NCBI GenBank assembly: GCA_029224185.1
Contig: CM055188.1
Coordinates: 32,531,889-32,595,888 of the forward strand
DNA: 64,000 bases
Source: Karalla daura
Taxonomy: Eukaryota; Chordata; Actinopteri; Chaetodontiformes; Leiognathidae
Direction: 5' to 3'
This document shows, one piece after another, positions 22,005 to 32,800 of this stretch. Both the position numbers and the translations under genes were made by a program. Position 1 is the stretch's first letter. Every line of letters begins with the position of its first letter. The notes under the pieces are model-generated. The model was not told where the DNA came from. It made no database searches and saw only the letters and a program-made list of their open reading frames with translations.

Positions 22005-24224
22005 TTGTCTCTGTCTCTCTGTCTCTCTCTGTCTCTGTCTCTCTGTCTCTCTCTCTTTGTCTCTCTCTCTGTCTCTCTTTCCCTCTGTCTCTCTGTCTCT
22101 GTCCCTCTGTCTCTCTCTGCTGTATTCATTCATCCTCTTGGTCAATGTCAAAAATCACATTGTAGGATATCTCACCCTCACCCCGAGCAATTCCAAAAAT
22201 CATAACATGCCAGAAATTTGCAATGACAAAATCAGGGTGAAATGAGAGGATTGTACAGTTTTCTTCATATGCATAATGACTTTATTTGATTAGTAATGAA
22301 GCTTGTTTCACTTCATTTCATTTTTCTTAATTGAAGTTTCATAGCCGATGTAGTAGATCCTATGCCCGTCCACAACGTTGTGCTACCTCAAGCTGCTTTG
22401 CACCAAACAGACTCAGATGAATAGATGAATCTCTTGACACTTGAATCATCACATCACCATGCAATTAAGTCATGGCCAAGAGTTAATGATCTTGTTCCCA
22501 CACGTTTTATATTATTCAATTTTTTCCCCCTTGTAAATGCCACCAGACAGCCGCCTCCATGCAAACCAAAGGAAATGCATCTAAACAAATCTCTGGAACA
22601 TAAATGCATAATTCATGGCCGAAAAGGCGAAGAAAATTGTGTTTTGTCTTTTTTTCTGTTTTCTCGTAGTCATAGTAGGTGGTCATATGTTACTTGTGTT
22701 TTCAAGCACAATATAGTGCTATACAGTCATTCAGACGTGAGACAATCCTAATTCAGAGGGAGATGGAGGAACAAAATGAGTTTCAACAACAGCACTAAGA
22801 CGTTGAACTCACTTAAAGACAACTAGACCTATGCATTCAGCACCGAATGCGAATGATGTATCCCCAAATGCCCCGAGACACGATTGAACAAACTCTGTTG
22901 TTTCATTTGCATCAAGCGTGACATCTATGAGCCGAATAGTTCTGGAGATATACGCACAAATGTAATATTTCAACCACAGTGCTGCCTCTTGTGGCCAAAC
23001 GTACAATCCAAAATGTGTGAAAATTGAATCAGTTCTTCCCCCATGAGTGATGAATCTGTCTGTCAACTCCAAATGTTGTTCGAGTTGTCGCGTCAACACG
23101 AAAAACATGTGGCGGCCATGGCAGACGTGCGGTCGGGCCAAAACCATAATTGCATTCGGGGATATAAATATGTGTGTTACAGGGCTTAAAAAGTCTTAAT
23201 TTGAGGTGTTAAATGTTGTTGGTATGGTGAACAACTTGGAGTGTTTGAGTGAACTTTGCCTTTTGTTGAATTCATTCTTCAGAGCTTTGCTCCTTCCATC
23301 TGATCTCAGGTCTGTTGTGTGCTTGTTACCTGTAGATTTAATGACACACTGTGTTTAGTGAGTTGAAGATGTGTTGCTGGTTACAGCTGGAAATGGAGAT
23401 GATGCTTGGAGGCTCATTTGAAAGTCTTCAAGAGCTCTTAAAGAGGTTGAACTTCAGGATGCCTGCAGATTCCTTGCATTAACTTGACTAACTCAACTGT
23501 CATTCTTAATTTTTCTCTCTCTCTCTCTCCCTCTCCAGACCAGACCACCTGAACGGACACATCAAACAAGTCCACACAACAGAGAGACCCCACAAGTGCC
23601 AGGTAACATTTAGAGACGTGTGTGTAAAGACGGTTTTGATCCACAATATGCATTTAAAAAGCTGCTCACCTGCTGGTTTCTGTGTCACAGATTTGTAACG
23701 CCTCTTTTGCTACGAGAGATCGCCTCCGGTCGCACCTTGCATGCCACGAGGACAAGATCCCCTGCAAAGTCTGCGGCAAGTTCCTGCGAGCTGCCTACAT
23801 GACGGATCACCTCAAGAAACACAGTGAAGGAACACACAACTACTGCGGCATCTGCAACAAAGGTGATCATTCAAGAGCAAAATCACAACTCTCAAAAGGT
23901 TAAAAAACAAAAACAACGTGTTAACCTGGGTATGAAAACCTCTGTTGGGTGTTCAAACGTGATGGTGCTCATCATCCGCAGCTCATCTTCTGTGCTATTA
24001 GCTGTAAATGGTCAGGGCTGGGCGATGTTGATGCTGTAGACGTGTTAATGTTTCTTCCCACCACATTGAGGACGAGGTGCTTCAACTCTGATATTTTTTA
24101 CTGTGTCACAGTCTCGACATGTTTGTTCCTCGCTGCAGCCGATTCGTGTTGCACCTGCTGTTTCCCCGCTCTGCTTCTCTCTTCCTCTCACTCTGTCTCA
24201 CACACGTTCACTGACGCCCCCCCC

Positions 24225-24257
<33 letters not shown>

Positions 24258-26841
24258 CCTCTCTCTCCTTCTCTCTCTCTCTCTGTCACTGTCCTGCTGC
24301 TGTAGTACCAGTGTCAGGACATTGTGCACTTTGAGCACAGTGACATTTGGTACATTCAGCTTTGATTGTTGTTGACTTCAGTCTGCCATCGGCGGGGATG
24401 GCTGAAAATGAACGTTTTTAATTTCAACAGAAATATCAGTATTCTGCTGCCCAGTCCTATGATTCAGGGGTCCCCAACCACTGGGCCACGGGCCACAATG
24501 ACTGTCAAACAACCGGCTTTGAACCAAGTTGATAAATTTCAAGATCCTTGTTTTGACATGCACACGTATCCCCTAAAACTATCGACATGGTTTTCCGAAT
24601 GCACATCATGATGTGTGTTCTACACCCTATATTACATTTGTCCGTGATGCTAAAAAGGTTGGAGACCACTGCTCTAATTGGTAGAAATATCACCATGCAC
24701 TGAAATGGGATCCAAAGATACGGAGAAGCTCAAAACCTTTGCAAAGATTCTCAGGTGAAATTTATTTAAAATCAAGGACTTTTTGGACCATTTCGTACTA
24801 TACCACACAGAGCGCAAAACTTTTTTCAATATGAATCTTGTGAGATTTTTATTGAACAGTCTGCAGGGTTCTGTTCCTTCTTTCCGGACTTGTTTATTTA
24901 TATCTGGTGGTAAATTAAACTAAATGGCTGTCTTCAAAGACAAAGTTGAGTTACACGGCAGGTGAGTGAACAAGTACTGTCACATCAACCTCCCCAAAAA
25001 AAAACACAAAAAATGTCCAAACTGGGAAGGTAACGCATCCACCCGTTTGTGGGGAAAAAAACATCAGTTATTGCTGGAGATCACAAACGATGGCAGCCTT
25101 AAAACTATGTTTCATACGAGATCAAACTGAACCGTTCATTCTGGATTAAGGTCAAGGTGAGTTTGTTTAGCAGGGTTGTCTAAGGTAACAGCAACCACAA
25201 TAAGTTTAGGGGCTGGACTGGATATAAAGGACATGCTTTGTGTGACACACTCTACATTTTCTTAGTATTATCACTACAATAATCTCACAGTGATAGAATG
25301 AAATGATTAAATCAATCATCAGTCTGATTTGTGGTACCTAACAACTATTTACTTTGAGAGGTAAAATCCACAATTTGATCAGACCCTGAGAACATGTACA
25401 AAAGACCTTCAGACGTCTGCTATTTCATATCTGCAGAGCACAAACCCTGGAGTACTGTTTTGTCTGAATCATTCGAGACCTGCATTGTTCATTAATTCAT
25501 CGTTCATCTGAAGAGGGCTTCAGAGGAATGACCGACACAATAAAAACAACTTCATGTCCCTGGTGTGCCCACATGTCACGGAGGAGCACAAAGACATGTT
25601 GAGCAATGTAGCGTTGCTTTCAGACCGAACACAAATATTAAGTGGATAAAACACACAAAAAACACCCAGAAAGAGACAGTTTGCCTGGACTCACCCCCTT
25701 CTTCTGTCTACTGAAGAAACTGAACATTTCCATGACATGTTTTATTTTCTGAGATACCCGAACACTAGACAACGCATTTCCTTAAAAGTTTATATATTAT
25801 GTTTTTAAGCACCACAAACAACATTCTTGCATAAACACAACCAAAGTTTTGTATTCTTGCTCCAAAAGGTTGTGGTGTAAACTTCCTAACAACAGCGCGT
25901 CAACAAGGTCTTTAAAAGTATGAAAAGTTGATCAAAACAATTTAGGGAAAATTAAGACCAATAAAAAGTGTTAATCATAGTTCTTTGTGGATTTACATTT
26001 AGTTGGTATTCAAACTCATCCTGACTAATTTGACATCCTAAAATCTGGTGTATTTATGGTGAATAATTCAGATTGAGTGTCTCTTGTCGTGACCAAAGGT
26101 TTATTTCAAACCTTTTTTGTTCCTTCCCTGCTGATCAGAGGTCTACTGTGTGGTTGTGCTCTATAGATTTAATCACAAACTACGGCTGTCCAGTTAGTTG
26201 AAGATGTGTTGCTGGTCACAGAATGAAACAGAGACTTTAACAGGTCTGGAACAGGTGTTGAAATTAACATGAGGGTTCCTGCAGACACCCTGGATGAACA
26301 AACAAAGCCCAACAGGAACTTAAGGAACTTAAGAGTACATGATTAAAGTCTCACAACACAAATCTGTGAGCCACAGTTTTGATCTGAATTGCAGATTTTT
26401 TTAACCCCCTCTTCGATTTTGAGAGGTGGAATGAGACGGATGTGAGCTTCCTCTCACCGCTCAGGACGTCGATCAGAAGCCCGTCAGCCGGACGCTCCCC
26501 TCCCTCCGCCTCGTAGTCCAGGCCCGGCGTTTGTCAAACAACTGCCTTGTTCTTTGTTCTTCTGGTCCCAGGTTTCTCCACTGCGTCCTACCTTAAGGTG
26601 CATATAAAGACACACCACGGCTCACCACTGCCCCCCTCTACCACAATGCACCCCTTCCCTGAGCCGAGGGGGGAACTGCAGATGCACAACGGCAACCCTT
26701 ACCACATGGGACGCCAGTGCTCAGTGGAAGGCAAGCAGCCGCCCGCCTGCCCGCCCGCCCCATCCCCAACGCTCATGTTTCTGGCTTTTCATTTGCTCTG
26801 CTGCTTTTTTTTCTTCCTTTGTGGAGAAACGTGCTGCCACA

Positions 26842-26875
<34 letters not shown>

Positions 26876-29800
26876 TTGAACACAAGCATACAACATTCAA
26901 CAGCCGCTGCTGCCGAGCTTTCGCACTCCTGACGTTTGCTGTTGTGCTGTTTGTTTTTGTTGTTTTGTTTTTTTACATTTTGTTGGTCGTCTCTCTGCTA
27001 GCTCTCAAGGGGTCCGATGCTGTCTGTGGAAGTCAGACAGACAGAGGCTGAGACAGAGACTTGCTTGATTTAAAGGGGACCTAGAATGGTTGGATGGACT
27101 TTTTGTCACAGTCATACAACTGAGGACGTGACGAGTAAGGTGGACGACGTCAGTTATCAATATACATACTTAAATGCATGTATCATGCAACAAGGATAAT
27201 GTAGAATTTGGTTTAGAAATTAAGAACTGATGATCTACAGTCCTGTTTTTAGATGTGGGAACATGTATTTCTGCACAGATCTGGCACCCATTCATGCGTA
27301 TTGGGCGACTAGCTGGAGGCTTTGCACTGTATCTACAGTCGGCTTTACTCGTGTGTGTTGGAGTCAGAGTCACGGGAGGAATCAGGGACCCAGGAAGAAC
27401 AAAACATTTCATTGGAAAACATCATCAGACAGCCACCAACTCATCGCCGTGACTACTCAAGTACCTGGACTGATAGTATACAGAAATAATTCTGAAGGTT
27501 GAGGGCTGTATGGTTCACATCACTCCCTTTTTTTTCCAAGTTGTGATTCAAAAGTAGCGATTTACACACGAATGCGGACATGATGATGTTTTGGTACCTT
27601 TTGTGTATGTGTTGGACCGAGTTTAGTATAGAGGTCTAGAAATGGTTTTTCATTCCAGGTCCCCTCTAGAGACACTTGTCGAATTAATTTTGCCTGATAT
27701 GCCACATAAGAGCTGAAAAAGGAGCTATTGGTAGCACCCATGTTCTCTACAACCCTCCACTAATTAGGTGAAAGGTCTCAATAACGAGCAGTGTGACGCA
27801 CAGTGAGAGCGAGTCAGTAGGTAGACGTCGCCTGGCGTAGATCTTCTGTCGGGCTGGAAGCTGTGAAACTAATCCTGTCTGCACACAGAAATATACAGAA
27901 CACGAGGCTGTTCTAACTGTTCCTGTATGTGTGTGTCTGTCCAGCATGGCCATGGCGTTATATCGTTAACAGTCTGTTGTTTTTTTTATGTTTTTTTCTG
28001 CTTGGCTGGTCCTTCAGCGGTTGTTCCCACAATGCACCGTGTTGCATGATTGTCCTGATATGTGCTCCATTCGCCCTGGATTCACTGAGACTTTTGTAAT
28101 TGTGCCACCGTGGTGGGAGAAGCAGGAGCGTGGAGACAAGTGCTACAACCACGACTGCTTTTGATATGACCGATCTGCCGAATTACCCAAGCTAAGGTTG
28201 GCTGTCCAAATTATTATTATTATTGATCTCAATTAGGAATGAATGATTAAGTGATTAAGTCACTGATTAAGTGAAAACCATAAGCCACCAGGTGAATTTT
28301 TGGCTGTGTCTGAAGTCACCCACTACTCACTGTATACTGAGTCTTAATCATTTATGGTCCGGACTGAGACTGTTGTCAGACTTATAGTTTCCTCCATTGA
28401 ACCGAGTGATATCATTTAAGTCAGACAGACACTTGGCAGCTGTGTAAGAGGACATCCATGGGACAAATGTTTAGGTCAAAGGTTTGGAAATAACACAATG
28501 TAGTATTTTGGGGTGGAAGGACAGAAGAAAACTTGATTAGTAGACATTTGATTGCAATTAAAATGTGGCAGAAAAAAGAAAATGATAGAATATGTCACAG
28601 GAGCTGTAAAGCTCAGTGCTTACAGTGGCTTTCCTCTGCCAGTCTGTCAAAACTTACAAAGTCTTCTAAGGTTAAACATCATCAGGAATCTACAGTTGCC
28701 ATTATTTTACAACTGCTTGCACACAAGGTAGATTACATACAAGAATGCAGTGAAATAAGTGAAAACGTTTTATTCAAGCAAGGAAACAATTATTCCTCGA
28801 CTTAAAATGATTTTAAGTAGAAAATAAACTTGGCGCTTTAAATTATTTGGTCCTTCCAAGATGTAAACAAAATCAAGCAACAACAATCTTTTTACAGACA
28901 TCTTGTCAATTGAAATCATCTCCATGCAGCTAGATGTTTCCACTTGTTTGAGGACCTTTTTCTTCAGATTTTGAGTTTTTGTCTTAGTTTAGACAACGGA
29001 TTAATCACAAAAATGCATGAAAACCCTGTGGCTGGTAGTGATAGTGACGTATTCTAATAATGTGGCAGCTGTGGAGTTTTTCTTATGCTCAGCTCCCTAG
29101 ATAGTGAGGAGTAGTCAGAGGAGTAGGAGTGTGTGACTGGGTGATTTCAGGCACAGCCACTAAGACTGATTACGTCCTGTTTGTTTACGCTCCTCTGTTA
29201 TCTGTTATCTGTGGTGGACGTTTTGCAACAGGTGCTCTGAGCTCAGTATCCCCGATTGATGTTTGCTGGTTGTGCATTTTGTGCTCTAACACCACAAATG
29301 GGAATCCATCAGTATCGAGCCACTAGTTTGTGTCCCCTGGCTGGGGACTGTCGGAGGCAGTGATTGTAAGATGCCACTTGGTGGCTCGGCCGTTTCTCCA
29401 GAGGCGGGTCGAGGATGATCAAGCCAGTTCTCAGTCATCCAGTGACTCACAGATGATTGGGTTTGTTTTCTGGTGCTTTGGCAGTTTAGTTGTGACAGGA
29501 TTAGGTGATCGGATGAGTCACGGTGTTGCCTCTTTGTTCCAGCAGTTTAAGAGTGTTGTGTGCAGCCCACTTTGTAAAGGACGGAGCAGACAAATCTGCG
29601 CTGATTGTTAAAGGGGACCTAGAACGGTTGAATGGAGTGATCAACCTTGTCCTCTGACGTTAACACAGAGGCTGTATGGAGCATTGGTCTCATCTGAAAT
29701 ATGTCAGATGCTATTTTACAGCTCTTTAACAATAATATTTTTAATTGTGGGAATATAGCATTGTCTGAATATTGTGTGTTTCGACACAGATCTGGCGCTC

Positions 29801-32800
29801 CTCAGAGCCAGGGTCAGGGGAGGATTTTATACATCACAGTTGTATTTTGTCACTGTCTGTTAGTTTCTGTTCAGATTTGCGTGTTTTTAACATCCATTAT
29901 TAATCTGTTCAATTCATCAGTGGTGAATTTTGTGGACGTGCCGTATAGTCAGGCACAGTTGTACAAAACTGGGGTAGTTTGACAAAATCATGGTAAAAAT
30001 GTTTTTTTCATTCTCCGTCCCCTTTAAGTGTTGCCTGAGTGCAAGTTAAATCCAGGAAATGTTTTTGTTGTCAAACTGTGTCCCGCTTTCCACGGGACTC
30101 CTTGTTGATAAAAACGGGCTTGACTGTGTAACGGAGCAGTTTCGTTGGGTCTATGAGTCAGACGAGGCGTGAGGTGTGTTACAGACAGGACGCACAGGTG
30201 TAACCGATGACATCACTGGTGGCTTTGTTTAGTCACTCTATCTCCTCCTCAGATGGAAAATGGGACGAGATGCATTAATTTAATGGTGGAAGGAGCATTC
30301 CCACTACCCAAGTCCAGCTGAGTTCAGTGGGTGGGTTTACATGGACCGAGATATTCAGACAGACAGATAGACAGAGAGAGAGAGACGGACAGACACAGAC
30401 AGACAGACAGACAGACAGAGGGAGGGAGATGGACAGCGAGAGAGACAGAGAGACACAGGCAGACAGCGAGAGATGGAGAGAGAGAGATGTAGGTGGAGAC
30501 AAAGAGGGTGAGAAAATGGAGAGAGACAGAGAAAAAGAGAGAGAAAAAAGAGAGAAAAGACAGAGAGATTAACAGGGAGAGAGAGAAATAGAGAAAGGAG
30601 AGAAAATAGAGATAGAAGAGGGAGGGAGAGAGTATCTCTCACAGTTTACCAGACTGTTTCAATCAATCACTTGACTTTTACTTGTGTTACTTTTCTGTTC
30701 CAATTAATGTAAACGTTGTAATCTGAAAGACTTGGGAATGAATTCAGTTGGAATGAGGGAAAGGTTTTCATGCAAACCCACCCACTCGACAACAAAAATA
30801 CCCCCCCCCCCCCCCGCCCGCCCCCCAAAAAAACAAGCAAACATAACCAAAACATTAGTTCCTGTATCTCTCCTTGTCTTATGAACCAGTCAACCTGTGC
30901 AGCTCGCTCTGTTTGCAGACAGTTTTAAACACTGGAGATGAAATGAAGGTAATTCTGTGCGCATGGTGTTCGCCGGCCTGTTGTGTCTACCCCCCCCCCC
31001 CCTCCTTCCCTCCCCCCTCCCCCATCCCTCCCTCCCTCCCTCCCTCCTTTCTCCCCCCGGCTGGGTGTTGTTGTGTAGACCTGTGTGCCAGCCGCCAGCT
31101 GCTCCTCACCTCGTCTGAGGCAGAGGGCCGCTTTCATGGACCCCCAGTCCCCCCCCAGCACGGCCCCACAGCCTCAGGCCCTCAGCCCGGGCTGCTCATG
31201 GGGAAGGCGAGTGGGGCTCCATATTTCTGGGAGTGTCACTCTGGCGGGTTGCCTGGCTTCCCTGTCCATGGGTCTGTCGCAGGTCAGTACGGTCCAGCAG
31301 GAGTGAGGGAGGTGGGGAGATGGGGGAGGGGTTGGGGGGGTGGGGGTGGGGGTGGGGGTGGGGGTGGGGTGCATGGTGGGCCAGCTCTGCCCTCTGGTCG
31401 GATCAGCACGGCAGGCGTGTCACTGGACACTGGGCAAATGGACTGATGTGATTTTAATGCTGTAGCCACATGCGCAGGACTTGTGTCTGCTCTTCGTGTT
31501 TATTTTCACTGTGAGTCGTAAAGTTAACGTCATGAGGTGTGCCCGGTGCCTTCACACTGGAGGGCTTCAGCTAAATTTTCAGGTGACATCCAGCGACTTC
31601 TTTAAAGGGAACTTGGAATGCTTGAATGGAGTATCACTTGACTCTACGTGACTTAACGTGACCATGCTGAGTTCAGGTCAGCTGACATGACTGTAGGTGA
31701 GTTAAAGTAGCAGTATGTGACTTAATGTGACTGTAGGTGAGTTTATCAGAACCAGAATTACTTTATTTATCTTCAGGGGGGAAATTGTTGCTGCGTTTCC
31801 TTTAGTTTTTCACAAAATAAAAGTGATAGTTCTGAAATTACTTGAAAGTACTATTTCTACTTGCTGGTGTTTCTATTGAGGAGTGTTTTGTGAATGAGTT
31901 GTACTCTCACAGTCTAGTCTATCTGTACTCAATCTAGTCTATTTGTACTCTCACAGTCTAGTCTATCTGTACTTACAGTCTAGTCTATCTGTACTATCAC
32001 AGTCTAGTCTAGTTGTACTCTCACAGTCTAGTCTATCTGTACTTACAGTCTAGTCTATCTGTACTTACAGTCTAGTCTATCTGTACTATCACAGTCTAGT
32101 CTATCTGTACTCTCTCAGTCTAGTCTATCTGTACTCTCTCAGTCTAGTCTATCTGTACTATCACAGTCTAGTCTATCTGTACTATCACAGTCTAGTCTAT
32201 CTGTACTATCACAGTCTAGTCTCACCATATCCCATAATTCTCACGTGATGTCACACCAGACTTCACTCTGAGGAGGTTGACTTGGTTGCTAGCGATCTCA
32301 GCCTCCACTACAGCTTTAGCTGTTATTATCAGTTTCTCTGTTGTTTGGTATCTGATCCTGCAGTGATCGTATCGCATCATGTCCAACAACATGAGTCTCC
32401 TCCTCTAAACACACATAGCGGGCCCCCCAGCGACATGTAGTAAATGTTAAAAAAGTGTTTCCATTGAACTTTTGTGAAACACTTCTATATCATTACGTCT
32501 GAAAAAACACATAACGAGAGTTCAAAAATATTTTAGAGATATTTGAGAGATTTTTTGAAATGTAGGTGTGTCCATTACCGTTTTTCTAGGAGTAAATGGA
32601 AACGCAGCCACAGTTGCTAAAGATAGTCAGTGGAAGTATAGTAATATAGTCGTGTAAAATAGTATTAAAAAATAGTATCAAATAAATATAACAGAATATA
32701 ATAATAACTGACTGATTGTGACTACATGTGACTGCAGGTGAGACTGTGTGACTATATTTGATTTAATATGATACATTAGTGATATTAATGGGGGAATGGG

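Noticed and set aside
31903..32222. Regularly spaced repeats resembling a CRISPR array (also 45405-45560)
   Set aside because: Units are head-to-tail with no unique spacers, in an animal genome; they are minisatellites.
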